A program made the position numbers and the translations under genes. Positions 51,101 through 53,345 of a stretch of DNA of 64,000 nt are shown here, piece after piece; position 1 is the stretch's first letter; each line of letters starts with the position of its first letter. Location of the stretch: assembly GCF_016802725.1 (NCBI RefSeq), contig NC_052664.1:21823405-21887404 (forward strand). Direction: 5' to 3'. Source of the stretch: Solenopsis invicta. Lineage: Eukaryota > Arthropoda > Insecta > Hymenoptera > Formicidae. A model generated the notes under the pieces. It searched no databases. It had not been told where the DNA came from and saw only the letters and a program-made list of their open reading frames with translations.

Positions 51101-52274
51101 TCCAAAATTGATGACTTACAAAGCACAGGCTTACCATATTAAATGTATATATCAAACTGGAGAACAAAACGTTACCCTTGGCTTTAATGTCTCTATGTTG
51201 ACGACTGCCGGAACCATTGCTAACACCGGTCCACCACCTATATGCGTAATGAAAATAGTTGCGCAGAATGGAAATGAAATTAATTCAGCCGAAATCGGAG
51301 ATAATCTAATGCTCCAAGTGGAAGTTCAACCTTCAAGTAAGTATTAAATTTTATTTTTAACAAATGCTTTGTGTGTATTTTTAATTACTATTCCAGCACT
51401 AGTTTTGTTGTAAGACATGAAAATAAATAAAAATATATTGCAGCTATTTATGGTGGATTCGCGCGAAATTGCGTCGCTAAAACTATGGAAGACAATTTGG
51501 AGAACGAATACATCGTGACGGATGAGAATGGTTGCGCGACAGATCCCACGATATTTGGAGAATGGGAGCAAAATCCTGAGACTCAGTCTTTAATGGCTAG
51601 TTTTAATGCATTTAAATTCCCCAGCAGCGACAATATAAGATTCCAGTGCAATATACGCGTTTGCTTCGGGCGTTGTCAACCTGTGAGTACTCATTTGCGA
51701 CTCGTAACACGTGTGACTGAAATGTTAACTCCAACAATAACAAAATATTTCTTCTATCGACAGGTAAACTGTCGCGGTTACAATGCCTTCGGCCGTCGTC
51801 GCAGAGACGTTGATTCTGAAATTAATGACACATCTCTAAGTGTAACCGATGGATATGAAGGTCAACTTCGCGAAGAGATAACTATTCAATCAAACTTAAT
51901 ATTCACTCTGGAAAGGAGAGAAGAAAGATATACAGCAGATCCAGCTGAAGGTGAGATACAACATATGTGTAAAGAAATAACAATTTTTACGCGGATTAGA
52001 ATGAAGAAAATAATCATTTTTGCAATAATTTTCAGCTCCTTCAGCACAAAGGATGGAAGATATCTGTGTTTCTATGGTCGGCTTTATTATAGCGTTAATA
52101 ATTACGGCGCTCTTGGCACTGGTTGCTGTAGCTATCGCTGTGTCATGCTGGCTTATGGCGTATCGACGTCAGCCAAAGACTGCTGGACCACTGCCACACC
52201 CACCAGAGTTCCCAAACCCTCTGTTCACTACTGAATCTGTAGCTGAACCTTCTCCTGACTATCACCTATCATAA
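1..52274 (+). CDS. dp: dumpy (dp) giant EGF/DPY/ZP apical matrix protein, 94 exons, 5' partial
   Basis: This is the C-terminal part of a Dumpy orthologue, a huge apical extracellular protein that links epithelia to cuticle. Seen: 94 exons, each with splice borders, that join into one open frame of about 9,958 codons ending at TAA 52272-52274. Domain order is DPY-EGF flank, 71 EGF-DPY-EGF modules, about 24 DPY-EGF modules, ZP domain, RRRR cleavage site, membrane helix and a tail of about 40 residues. DPY modules read (R/K)PEC-x4-(D/E)C-x4-AC-x4-C-x-(D/N)PC, the hallmark of this protein. All introns before the ZP region are phase 1. Introns range from 71 bp to 1,382 bp. The start codon, signal peptide and N-terminal modules lie upstream of the window. 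No Thr/Pro-rich PIGSFEAST-like exon was found. Individual exons are listed separately; numbering is within this window only. Confidence 0.96.
234..311 (+). CDS. dp: dp exon 2: 26-residue Cys-rich linker
   Basis: A very short exon after TTTCAG. It encodes CPYCPPGTLC and a further Cys, fitting the end of an EGF or a half DPY. Both borders are phase 1. The following 413-bp intron (312-724) shows only AT-rich sequence. Confidence 0.75.
725..907 (+). CDS. dp: dp exon 3: DPY + EGF
   Basis: Starts AGCTSNGDC (first codon split) and continues as one DPY and one EGF (CSCEEGYHGNGFSYC). The GC-x-SNGDC opening is also used by a distal module at about 47860, so this belongs to the DPY-EGF class rather than the array class. 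The 322-bp intron after it is featureless. Confidence 0.88.
1230..1556 (+). CDS. dp: dp exon 4: DPY + two EGFs
   Basis: DPY with YNEDC and CDRLNRQCINPC, then two EGFs, the second of the VDPCVPNPCGLNALC type that opens array modules. The CDRLNR signature returns at 44510-44878 on the other side of the array. Confidence 0.92.
1676..2056 (+). CDS. dp: dp exon 5: three consecutive EGFs, no DPY
   Basis: Three EGF units (CEGNPCGVNSGC; CDPSPCGPNTRC; CEFNPCGFGARC) without an intervening RPEC motif. It marks the left border of the EGF-DPY array. The 331-bp intron that follows shows nothing but AT-rich DNA. Confidence 0.93.
2388..2711 (+). CDS. dp: dp exon 6: first array module, type C
   Basis: EGF-DPY-EGF. 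The first EGF ends GNPYIDGCEAEC, so the usual RPEC is AEC. DPY reads CIINRDC...CFNQHCRDPC; the second EGF ends LPGYTGDPF. First module of the array. Confidence 0.94.
3011..3316 (+). CDS. dp: dp exon 7: array module, type D/A
   Basis: PSPCGPHSVC EGF with NDRAVCSC, RPECLVSTEC DPY, and a second EGF with NHNPICSC and VGDPF. Phase 1 at both ends; 304-bp AT-rich intron follows. Confidence 0.95.
3621..3929 (+). CDS. dp: dp exon 8: array module, type E/B
   Basis: First EGF QEDHPICTC, DPY RPECVIDQDC, second EGF QNHRPICHC with YEGYEGDPF. Closes the first C-D-E trimer. Confidence 0.95.
4009..4323 (+). CDS. dp: dp exon 9: array module, type C
   Basis: Diagnostic NGAGSCTCLPDY and DPYEGCRPEC, with DPY VQNSDC...CINNKCKDPC. 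The donor is A|GTACGT at 4324. Confidence 0.95.
   Translation: MSSQCNCHAIHRHVVRTPYVKSVMVRDLALVYLITLVIPMRAADRNAFRIQIALTRKLALTISARTHVWERAELMRNAKSIITNHLAVASMVTLEIHLRLVTYQ
4419..4727 (+). CDS. dp: dp exon 10: array module, type D, with GC splice donor
   Basis: PSPCGPYSNC EGF, RPECVVSTDC DPY, second EGF NHNPVCIC...SGDPFFGC. The exon ends at AAG|GCAAGT: a GC-AG intron (4728-4928) keeps the phase-1 pattern, whereas the nearby GT at 4732 would not. Confidence 0.93.
4929..5255 (+). CDS. dp: dp exon 11: array module, type E
   Basis: First EGF with IDGFPACSC and VGRAPNC, DPY RPECVINEGC (Asp/Glu of the usual DC/EC replaced by Gly), second EGF KHNPVCIC. Ends in phase 1 before GTATAA. Confidence 0.95.
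5388..6359 (+). CDS. dp: dp exon 12: three fused array modules (C-D-E)
   Basis: A 972-base exon, exactly 3 x 324, carrying a C module (GVGSCTC, DPYIACRPEC), a D module (HDGHAVC, NHNPICSC) and an E module (PACSC, QHHIPICTC, PEGYEGDP). The Pro-rich linkers (ITPLPVPINPC near 5716; TTSPLPKGGDPC near 6032) sit where introns lie elsewhere. The D unit has RPGC instead of RPEC. Two introns were probably lost cleanly. Confidence 0.95.
6455..6787 (+). CDS. dp: dp exon 13: array module, type C variant
   Basis: NGAGACGC EGF with an insertion before the DPY (DPYDVIRGCHREC), so the usual RPEC is HREC. Second EGF NVQAHVPVC has Ala for the usual Asn. Confidence 0.94.
7055..7354 (+). CDS. dp: dp exon 14: array module, type D/A
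   Basis: VNGQAVCTC EGF, RPECIVNAEC DPY ending DPCPNTC, second EGF KNHNPICTC...TGDPF. The 452-bp intron (7355-7806) is AT-rich with no recognised element. Confidence 0.95.
7807..8136 (+). CDS. dp: dp exon 15: array module, type E
   Basis: Thr/Pro-rich linker, first EGF SGNPACSC, DPY RPECILSSEC...CVNQKCADPC, second EGF NHLPVCTC...TGDPF. Last member of the purely C-D-E part of the array. Confidence 0.95.
8257..8565 (+). CDS. dp: dp exon 16: array module, first type F (short EGF)
   Basis: The first EGF has the shortened loop CDHGECRC, the mark of type F; then GNPYEACRPEC DPY and NHIPVCSC EGF. First F module and start of the six-module order. Confidence 0.95.
8697..9008 (+). CDS. dp: dp exon 17: array module, type A
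   Basis: IEDHAVCSC EGF, RPECIVSSEC DPY, second EGF NHSPICSC...TGDPF. Donor T|GTAAGA. Confidence 0.95.
9233..9553 (+). CDS. dp: dp exon 18: array module, type B
   Basis: NGQPSCSC EGF, RPECLINPDC DPY, second EGF NHAVTCSC with IGYTGNPF. It lacks the SNxEC mark that later B modules share. Confidence 0.94.
9757..10386 (+). CDS. dp: dp exon 19: two fused array modules (C-D)
   Basis: A 630-base exon. The C module has NAGACIC, NPYEGCQPEC (Gln for Arg) and NHIPTCTC. The D/A module has NNQAVCTC, KPECVVNSEC and NHNPLCSC. The linker EIETEPTVRDPC near 10063 marks the lost intron position. Confidence 0.95.
10525..10839 (+). CDS. dp: dp exon 20: array module, type E
   Basis: CGLYAEC EGF with NDQAACTC, DPY RAECVVNTDC, second EGF QNHIPICLC...SGDAF. 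Donor GTTTGT at 10840. Confidence 0.94.
11129..11440 (+). CDS. dp: dp exon 21: array module, type F
   Basis: Short-loop EGF CNEGVCRC, FGDPYSYCRPEC, DPY TMNSDC, second EGF NHLPMCSC...TGNPF. Confidence 0.95.
11739..12044 (+). CDS. dp: dp exon 22: array module, type A
   Basis: SDHAVCSC EGF, KPECVVSGDC DPY, NHNPICSC second EGF with the unusual SESYTGDPF. Confidence 0.95.
12320..12637 (+). CDS. dp: dp exon 23: array module, type B
   Basis: GDSPACSC EGF, RPECTINPEC DPY, second EGF NHHAVCVC...SGNPF. Donor GTGAGT at 12638 opens the longest intron of the gene (1,382 bp), which contains an inserted element. Confidence 0.94.
12730..13945. mobile_element. retroelement-like insertion in dp intron, poly-A run at right end
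   Basis: Within intron 12638-14019 the base composition shifts from AT-rich to mixed. Two diverged copies of a GGTGA...GGGGCCTAT...TAGGCTC...TTGCACTCAT block lie about 198 bp apart (near 13072 and 13270), and a run of 21 A occurs at 13923-13943. This resembles the 3' end of an old LINE or SINE insertion. No reverse transcriptase could be read, and the exact borders, strand and class are uncertain. Confidence 0.45.
14020..14343 (+). CDS. dp: dp exon 24: array module, type C
   Basis: NGVGSCTC EGF, DPYQECRPEC, DPY TQNSDC, second EGF NHLPICTC...TGNPF, closing IVEA. The following 454-bp intron holds a short palindrome at 14701-14716 and otherwise AT-rich DNA. Confidence 0.95.
14798..15106 (+). 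CDS. dp: dp exon 25: array module, type D
   Basis: VNGLAVCTC EGF, RAECVVNSQC (Gln for the usual Asp/Glu), DPY ending SPCPDPC, second EGF SHSPICVC. Confidence 0.95.
15124..15312. repeat. degenerate tandem repeat in dp intron
   Basis: About four diverged units of roughly 45 bp, each with TCATCAGC-like and TTCATTTATTCATG-like segments, fill part of intron 15107-15553. No coding potential seen. Confidence 0.5.
15554..15880 (+). CDS. dp: dp exon 26: array module, type E
   Basis: Type-E mark IGGTPSCSC, RPECRVNSEC, PEGYTGDPF. After the DPY the usual CGxNA is CSTTS. The 558-bp intron after it is AT-rich without a recognised element. Confidence 0.95.
16439..16741 (+). CDS. dp: dp exon 27: array module, type F
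   Basis: CNNGICIC short EGF, GDPYVGCRPEC, NHVPMCTC and the F-type ending AGMAGNAF. A 370-bp AT-rich intron follows. Confidence 0.96.
17112..17414 (+). CDS. dp: dp exon 28: array module, type A
   Basis: NRQPVCSC, RPECTVSSEC, NHNPICSCGELTGDPF. The last EGF is one residue short, losing the GY pair. The 344-bp intron after it is featureless. Confidence 0.95.
17759..18076 (+). CDS. dp: dp exon 29: array module, type B
   Basis: GDTPSCSC, KPECISNNEC and VSHTPMCVC: the full set of type-B marks. Confidence 0.96.
18259..18579 (+). CDS. dp: dp exon 30: array module, type C
   Basis: FGAGSCSC, NPYEGCRPEC, VVDTDC, NHRPSCTC and SGNPF. Confidence 0.96.
18846..19154 (+). CDS. dp: dp exon 31: array module, type D
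   Basis: NDQAVCSC, RPECVTSSDC, KHNPICSC...TGDPF. A 361-bp intron without recognised content follows. Confidence 0.95.
19516..19842 (+). CDS. dp: dp exon 32: array module, type E
   Basis: IGGVPSCSC, KPECTINAEC, NHVPICSC...PDYTGDPF. Confidence 0.96.
19936..20244 (+). CDS. dp: dp exon 33: array module, type F
   Basis: CNGGICVC, DPYSGCRPEC, NHVPMCSC, SGMDGNAF. Confidence 0.96.
20362..20667 (+). CDS. dp: dp exon 34: array module, type A
   Basis: NMQAVCSC, RPECVISSDC, NHNPVCVC. The second EGF ends RPGMTGDPF, an F-like GM in an A module. The 713-bp intron after it carries a MITE-like element. Confidence 0.95.
20751..21286. mobile_element. MITE-like element, family 2, copy a (dp intron)
   Basis: An AT-rich block in intron 20668-21380 whose ends are inverted. 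The left end is GGGAGACAGGAAAATAATGT; the right end reads, on the reverse strand, GAGATCGGAGAATAATGTCA. Internal sequence (for example the segment near 21185-21240) matches the copy at 48506-48944 in the same orientation. No ORF; non-autonomous. Ends are accurate to a few bases. Confidence 0.65.
21381..21698 (+). CDS. dp: dp exon 35: array module, type B
   Basis: NDQPSCSC, YECISNSEC (Tyr replaces Pro of RPEC), VSHTPMCAC. The acceptor is a weak TTTAAAG, but frame and phase fit only here. Confidence 0.94.
21905..22231 (+). CDS. dp: dp exon 36: array module, type C
   Basis: NAGSCSC, NPYEGCRPEC, TLNSDC, NHAPTCTC...TGNPF, tail VVEA. The next intron is the shortest in the gene (71 bp). Confidence 0.96.
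22303..22617 (+). CDS. dp: dp exon 37: array module, type D
   Basis: SNGQAVCSC, RPECTVSTDC, DPCPNSC, NHSPICIC...SGDPF. The 514-bp intron that follows is AT-rich with no recognised element. Confidence 0.96.
23132..23464 (+). CDS. dp: dp exon 38: array module, type E
   Basis: Long Thr/Pro linker, INGYPSCSC, RPECVIAADC, NHIPICRC...SYTGDPF. Donor T|GTAAGT. Confidence 0.95.
23561..23869 (+). CDS. dp: dp exon 39: array module, type F
   Basis: CNNGICTC, DPYIGCRPEC, VLSTDC, NHTPMCSC, PGTSGNAF. Confidence 0.95.
23944..24249 (+). CDS. dp: dp exon 40: array module, type A
   Basis: LNGQAVCAC, RPECTLSSDC, NHNPVCSC...TGDPF. The acceptor TACATAG is weak but in phase. Confidence 0.94.
24332..24646 (+). 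CDS. dp: dp exon 41: array module, type B
   Basis: NDLPSCSC, QPECISNPEC (Gln for Arg), QHVPHCVC...TGDPY. It keeps the SNxEC mark but has lost SHTPMC. Confidence 0.95.
24745..25068 (+). CDS. dp: dp exon 42: array module, type C
   Basis: Linker rich in Glu-Pro, first Cys pair CAKFEC instead of CxPSPC, DGVAICQC, NPYLACRPEC, NHQPMCTC. The 980-bp intron that follows holds a MITE-like element. Confidence 0.94.
25475..25908. mobile_element. MITE-like element, family 1, copy a (dp intron)
   Basis: 434 bp flanked by TA on both sides (25473-25474, 25909-25910). The left end CAGGTATTCCTCTAGTTACG and the right end read in reverse, CAGGTATCTCTCTATTTACG, form terminal inverted repeats. No coding capacity. 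The TA flank suits a Tc1/mariner-type mobiliser; this is inference. Confidence 0.72.
26049..26360 (+). CDS. dp: dp exon 43: array module, type D
   Basis: SGQAVCSC, RPECIASSEC, NPCPSPC, NHSPICSC...SGDPF. Confidence 0.95.
26469..26795 (+). CDS. dp: dp exon 44: array module, type E
   Basis: IGDSPACTC, RPECTIHSEC, NHIPTCRC, PEGYTGNTF. Confidence 0.96.
26900..27205 (+). CDS. dp: dp exon 45: array module, type F
   Basis: CFDGICTC, DPNVGCRPEC, VLNTDC, GHVPMCSC, NMTGNAF. After the DPY CGxNA is CAINA. Confidence 0.95.
27357..27665 (+). CDS. dp: dp exon 46: array module, type A
   Basis: NNQAVCSC, RPECIVSTDC, NHNPICVC...QTGDPF. Confidence 0.96.
27756..28073 (+). CDS. dp: dp exon 47: array module, type B
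   Basis: RGDQSICTC, RAECVSNSEC, VSHTPMCSC...TGDPF. Confidence 0.96.
28320..28646 (+). CDS. dp: dp exon 48: array module, type C
   Basis: NGAGSCTC, NPYEGCRPEC, VINSDC, NHLPVCNC, TGDAF. Confidence 0.96.
28730..29050 (+). CDS. dp: dp exon 49: array module, type D variant
   Basis: CRPNSLC replaces CGPNSxC. There is an insertion in the first EGF (FQWVASPPNC), and the DPY ends DPCRTLC, without PG. The 334-bp intron after it is AT-rich only. Confidence 0.94.
29385..29708 (+). CDS. dp: dp exon 50: array module, type E
   Basis: INGQASCAC, RPECSVNPEC, RHTPTCSC, SGFTGDPF. Two in-frame acceptors six bases apart (ATATAG at 29384 or CTAAAG at 29390) are possible; the first is chosen. The 410-bp intron that follows has nothing recognised. 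Confidence 0.9.
30119..30421 (+). CDS. dp: dp exon 51: array module, type F variant
   Basis: The first Cys pair is contracted to DPCLNC, instead of DPC plus four residues. Then CFNGVCSC, NPNFGCRPEC, NHIPVCTC, MSGNAF. DPC is followed by GLGIC, not PGxC. Confidence 0.94.
30519..30824 (+). CDS. dp: dp exon 52: array module, type A
   Basis: KDQAVCSC, RAECTISSDC, NHNPICSCSSELTGDPF. Confidence 0.95.
30913..31230 (+). CDS. dp: dp exon 53: array module, type B
   Basis: NNAYSCSC, RPECVSNGEC, ISHTPMCVC, EGDPF. The 455-bp intron is AT-rich with no recognised element. Confidence 0.96.
31686..32018 (+). CDS. dp: dp exon 54: array module, type C
   Basis: NGVGSCTC, NPYEGCRPEC, TINSDC, NHAPLCTC, SGNPF, tail VQET. 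Confidence 0.96.
32280..32582 (+). CDS. dp: dp exon 55: array module, type D
   Basis: LNGQAVCSC, RAECTVSSDC, NHSPICSC...TGDPF. Strong polypyrimidine acceptor. Confidence 0.96.
32734..33069 (+). CDS. dp: dp exon 56: array module, type E
   Basis: SGYAGVPTCTC has a lengthened EGF loop; RPECTVDSEC, NHMAVCLC, TGDAF. The 801-bp intron that follows contains a MITE-like element. Confidence 0.95.
33178..33647. mobile_element. MITE-like element, family 1, copy b (dp intron)
   Basis: 470 bp flanked by TA (33176-33177, 33648-33649). Terminal inverted repeats are CAG-TATCCCTTTACTTACG on the left and CAGATATCCCTTTACTTAAG on the right in reverse. The left end also matches 25475 onward (TTACGAC-TAC-TTGACTTACGA). 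No coding capacity. Confidence 0.75.
33871..34176 (+). CDS. dp: dp exon 57: array module, type F
   Basis: CRDGVCTC, DPYTACRPEC, VQNPDC, NHIPMCAC, MSGNAF. Confidence 0.96.
34340..34648 (+). CDS. dp: dp exon 58: array module, type A
   Basis: NNQAVCSC, RPECIVNTDC, GNPCLGAC, NHNPICTC...TGDPF. Donor GTAGGT. Confidence 0.95.
34725..35042 (+). CDS. dp: dp exon 59: array module, type B
   Basis: NDTPSCSC, RPECISNSEC. After the DPY CGxNA is replaced by CHPLANC; second EGF NHVPTCTC. Acceptor TTAAAG is weak. Confidence 0.95.
35260..35583 (+). CDS. dp: dp exon 60: array module, type C
   Basis: NGVGSCTC, NPYDGCRPEC, TISSDC, NNVPVCTC, TGNPY. Confidence 0.96.
35689..36000 (+). CDS. dp: dp exon 61: array module, type D
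   Basis: NGQAVCSC, RPECLVNSEC, HHSPICSC...TGDPF. Donor GTACGT. Confidence 0.95.
36203..36535 (+). CDS. dp: dp exon 62: array module, type E
   Basis: IGDAPACSC, RPECSINSDC, NHTPSCVC, PEGYTGDPF. Confidence 0.96.
36624..36920 (+). CDS. dp: dp exon 63: array module, type F
   Basis: CNNGICTC, DPYAGCRPEC, NHLPMCSC, MTGSAF (Ser for Asn). The opening has RCNPSPC with a very short linker; shortest intact array exon (297 bases). Confidence 0.95.
37002..37310 (+). CDS. dp: dp exon 64: array module, type A
   Basis: NGQAICSC, RSECLISADC (Ser for Pro), NHNPICSC...YTGDPF. Confidence 0.95.
37388..37705 (+). CDS. dp: dp exon 65: array module, type B
   Basis: NGAPSCSC, KPECISNSEC, VSHTPMCVC...TGDPF. Confidence 0.96.
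37823..38149 (+). CDS. dp: dp exon 66: array module, type C
   Basis: SGSASCTC, NPYEGCRPEC, VINSDC, NHIPACSC, and TGEPF with Glu for Asp. Confidence 0.95.
38223..38534 (+). CDS. dp: dp exon 67: array module, type D
   Basis: NGKASCSC, RPECIVSTEC, SHSPFCSC...NGDPF. Confidence 0.95.
38608..38931 (+). CDS. dp: dp exon 68: array module, type E
   Basis: NGGYPSCTC, RAECSINSDC, NHTPACTC, PEGYTGDPF. Confidence 0.96.
39014..39319 (+). CDS. dp: dp exon 69: array module, last type F
   Basis: CRNGICNC, DPYRECRPEC, VQNSDC, NHISTCSC, EGDPF. It keeps the short first EGF but not the GNAF ending. Confidence 0.95.
39415..39714 (+). CDS. dp: dp exon 70: array module, type A
   Basis: GEQASCSC, RPECLVNTDC, DPY ending NPCENVC, NHNPICRC...SGDPF. 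Confidence 0.94.
39908..40231 (+). CDS. dp: dp exon 71: array module, type B variant
   Basis: DNTPSCSC, RPECHVNSEC, LHQARCTC. It has lost the SNxEC and SHTPMC marks. The 483-bp intron after it shows no element. Confidence 0.94.
40715..41041 (+). CDS. dp: dp exon 72: array module, last type C
   Basis: FDTAICEC, NPYQGCQPEC, VNTDC, NHVPICSC, IGDAF. Confidence 0.94.
41259..41579 (+). CDS. dp: dp exon 73: array module, last type D
   Basis: GNTALCKC with an expanded VPTSVTGCHPEC joint, DPCSQNVC in place of DPCPGxC, NHSPLCSC, IGNPF. Confidence 0.93.
41665..41934 (+). CDS. dp: dp exon 74: truncated array module
   Basis: Only 270 bases. The first EGF stops after GVAIC and runs into IYPEC, so the stretch with its last two Cys (about 18 residues) is missing. 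The DPY (VINSDC...CRDPC) and second EGF are intact. The loss is in frame and removes an even number of Cys, so the protein probably still folds. A 343-bp AT-rich intron follows. Confidence 0.9.
42278..42466 (+). CDS. dp: dp exon 75: first distal DPY-EGF module
   Basis: PECVQNSEC DPY and one EGF (QMHRAICVC). From here modules are DPY-EGF pairs without the leading EGF. Confidence 0.93.
42545..42898 (+). CDS. dp: dp exon 76: two DPY-EGF modules
   Basis: GCRSDSEC with a GYHKTRCYC EGF, then PECTSDNDC with the compact NPCNCPPPALC joint and NHRPVCKC. Confidence 0.94.
43147..43359 (+). CDS. dp: dp exon 77: DPY + RTMIC-type EGF
   Basis: CQVDADC DPY followed by an EGF carrying LPMRTMICECLPNY, the first of five such modules. 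Confidence 0.94.
43528..43725 (+). CDS. dp: dp exon 78: DPY-EGF
   Basis: CESDSQC DPY with CINPCTVNPC joint and ENHRRACQC EGF ending AGDPFINC. Confidence 0.93.
43803..43997 (+). CDS. dp: dp exon 79: DPY-EGF
   Basis: PECRTNTEC, CQDPCSSNRC, NHHPSCHC. The 512-bp intron after it is T/A-rich with no recognised element. Confidence 0.93.
44510..44878 (+). CDS. dp: dp exon 80: two DPY-EGF modules
   Basis: PECKTDNDC...SHRAQCIC, then YNEDC...CDRLNRVCRPVC with RDHQPKCTC. The CDRLNR module matches exon 4 across the array. Confidence 0.94.
45012..45230 (+). CDS. dp: dp exon 81: DPY + RTMIC-type EGF
   Basis: PECTQDSEC, CLSSAGMC joint, VPLRTMICLCPP. Confidence 0.94.
45318..45509 (+). CDS. dp: dp exon 82: DPY-EGF
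   Basis: CHLDQDC, CVDACLTTQC, SHTGICFC, TGNAY. Confidence 0.93.
45602..45814 (+). CDS. dp: dp exon 83: DPY-EGF
   Basis: Pro-rich start, PECYANSEC, NPCVASDPC, NHNPICKC. Confidence 0.93.
46038..46220 (+). CDS. dp: dp exon 84: DPY-EGF, CNC type
   Basis: PECVSNSEC and the contracted joint NPCNCGPNAKC, NHYPSCVC. The 571-bp intron that follows is AT-rich. Confidence 0.93.
46792..47379 (+). CDS. dp: dp exon 85: three DPY-EGF modules
   Basis: 588 bases: CESDSEC...NHRSACRC; CNTDHDC...DHVASCRC with a PLGNPF insertion; CRVDIDC...VPIRTMICTCPEGW. Three modules fused by intron loss. Confidence 0.95.
47485..48432 (+). CDS. dp: dp exon 86: five DPY-EGF modules
   Basis: 948 bases: CTTNDDC with NPCNC joint; CRHDSQC; GCYSNGDC; CREDSDC with HPIRTMVCVC; CTKDDDC with DPCACGPNAVC. 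It is the largest distal exon, with codon use more GC-rich than the array exons. Confidence 0.95.
48506..48944. mobile_element. MITE-like element, family 2, copy b (dp intron)
   Basis: In intron 48433-48998. The left end GGGGAACTGGAAGATAATGT and the right end read in reverse, GGAACCGGAAAATAATATCG, are inverted repeats. ATTA occurs directly outside both ends. The interior resembles 20751-21286 in the same orientation. No ORF. Confidence 0.68.
48999..49367 (+). CDS. dp: dp exon 87: two DPY-EGF modules
   Basis: GCRTDGDC...NHKAICEC and GCRTNSDC...NHVVECAC. A second in-frame acceptor (GTTGCAG, start 49005) would drop two residues (VA). Confidence 0.92.
49452..49907 (+). CDS. dp: dp exon 88: RTMIC module and pre-ZP EGF-like stretch
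   Basis: CKADNEC DPY, SPIRTMICECLPGY, then Cys-spaced segments VRDEYGNCVCPTGFG, INEEGYCVC and SIDEYGRCVCPT. This is the conserved juxta-ZP region of Dumpy proteins. Confidence 0.95.
49995..50183 (+). CDS. dp: dp exon 89: last DPY-EGF
   Basis: CRRNDDC, CDKVTHTCQDPC, RHQAVCIC, MGNPYTQC. The 555-bp intron before the ZP region is AT-rich. Confidence 0.94.
50739..50977 (+). CDS. dp: dp exon 90: ZP domain, N-terminal part
   Basis: After a short acidic/basic linker, MDVSCLSDGVQVVI opens the ZP-N fold, with YVKGRS and FGNCGLIHVN later. Donor AAC|GTTAGT leaves phase 0; joining to GQASFVL restores the conserved ZP reading. ZP domains drive polymerisation of apical matrix proteins. Confidence 0.95.
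51066..51336 (+). CDS. dp: dp exon 91: ZP domain, middle
   Basis: GQASFVLVIQKHPKLMTYKA, YHIKCIYQTGEQ, then the linker and start of ZP-C (PPPICVMKIV, IGDNLML). Phase 0 start, phase 1 end. Confidence 0.95.
51444..51682 (+). CDS. dp: dp exon 92: ZP domain, C-terminal part
   Basis: GFARNCVAKTM, DENGCATDP, FQCNIRVCFGRCQP: the last conserved Cys of ZP-C. The donor CCT|GTGAGT leaves phase 0. The next intron is 81 bp and open in frame. Confidence 0.94.
51764..51950 (+). CDS. dp: dp exon 93: end of ZP and furin-type cleavage site
   Basis: VNCRGYNAFGRRRRDV: RRRR (51794-51805) is a furin consensus, the usual ZP-protein cleavage site. A charged stretch of about 45 residues with LREEITI and LERREERY follows before the membrane helix. 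Confidence 0.94.
52036..52274 (+). CDS. dp: dp exon 94: transmembrane helix and cytoplasmic tail, stop
   Basis: A hydrophobic segment at about 52077-52151 (start VGFIIALIITALLALVAV) ends at AYRRQP. The tail of about 35 residues ends SPDYHLS, then TAA at 52272-52274. Type I topology, as in Drosophila Dumpy. Confidence 0.95.
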
Positions 52275-52705
52275 GTCCCTTAGAGTAATATTTTATAAAT
52301 AACATAAATTTTTATAATTATCGTGGAATACATCTCAGACCATTCGTCCTATTGGTCGGTTTTGTATTTCTGTACACAACTCCTCCAATGACTATCACTT
52401 CGTTTCTTTGTACTCTCTTTTCAAGGGTTCAAACAATAAGTCACTGTTATACATTACGAGTCATGATATATACATACTATTTATGGTGATGGTTTGCTTC
52501 CATTATCTACTTACGAGCAAAAATACGGGACTATCTTTCCTTCATGTATCTTTTTTGTATTATTTTCTCTAGTCAGTGGAGGATTTGTTAAGTATAATGC
52601 TGCGAATTTAATTCCTGTGTAAAGTCAACGAATTAGTCTAATATAGCTTTCTTATTGCGAAAATAGGTAATTGTACATTTTATCTAATAAAACGCTAACG
52701 AAATA
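52275..52705 (+). other. dp 3' UTR with polyadenylation signal
   Basis: AT-rich sequence with no ORF follows the stop. AATAAA at 52686-52691 is the best poly-A signal; a second AATAAA at 52845-52850 may serve a longer form. Cleavage position is inferred. Confidence 0.6.
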
Positions 52706-52990
52706 TTTTTAAAAATTTTGTTATTTTTTATTCCCTCTGTCCCTTCGCCTGTCACATATAACTTTTGATGAAATTTATACGTGATTATCTTGATTATTGA
52801 TTAATATTAATAGTATTAAAACTTTGTCTAGAAACTTTGTGTTGAATAAAAAATAATTTTTAATCATAAAAAACCAAGAAAGCTGTATATTTTTAATAAC
52901 TAAAGGCTCTTGAGTACTCGCCGCGGCCATATTGAAGTCGTGACGTCAGAAGCGAGAACATATACAAGAAATTGCGTGAAATATGACACG
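52706..52990. other. intergenic, nothing recognised
   Basis: AT-rich apart from a short CpG-bearing patch near 52919-52955 (GCCGCGGCC, GTGACGTCA). No ORF of note. Confidence 0.4.
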
Positions 52991-52993
52991 TAC

Positions 52994-53345
52994 TTTTGTC
53001 AAACATGCCATTTGTAAATAAAATCAGTTTCGATAAAATTAAACAGATGGCTTTAAAACACTTCTAAATATTGGTTACGATTATCCTTTTTCCGCCTAAC
53101 AGTCAGTAAATAGTAGTAAAAAGCATGTGAAGTGAAGCTATTGAAACAGAAAAATACTCGGTCACATAATTTTGTCAAACATGCCACGTGTAAATAAAAC
53201 CAATTTTGATAAAACAGACTAAGCAGATGGCTCTAAAACACTTCTAAATATCGGTCACGACTATCCTTTTTTCGCCTAACAATCAGTAAATAATCGTAAA
53301 AAGCACGTAAAGTGACGTCTATTCAGTCAGGAAAACACACGGATA
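52994..53345. repeat. tandem duplication, 176-bp period
   Basis: TTTTGTCAAACATGCCA occurs at 52994 and 53170, and the following sequence (GATGGCT-TAAAACACTTCTAA, CCGCCTAACA or TCGCCTAACA, AAAAGCA) repeats in order with scattered substitutions and small indels. Two direct units, non-coding. Confidence 0.75.

Noticed and set aside
51485..52234. One continuous 249-codon exon through the ZP end
   Set aside because: It runs through the 81-bp intron with good splice sites, and past GAAG|GTGAGA into sequence with no TM helix; splicing at 51950/52036 restores the helix and tail.
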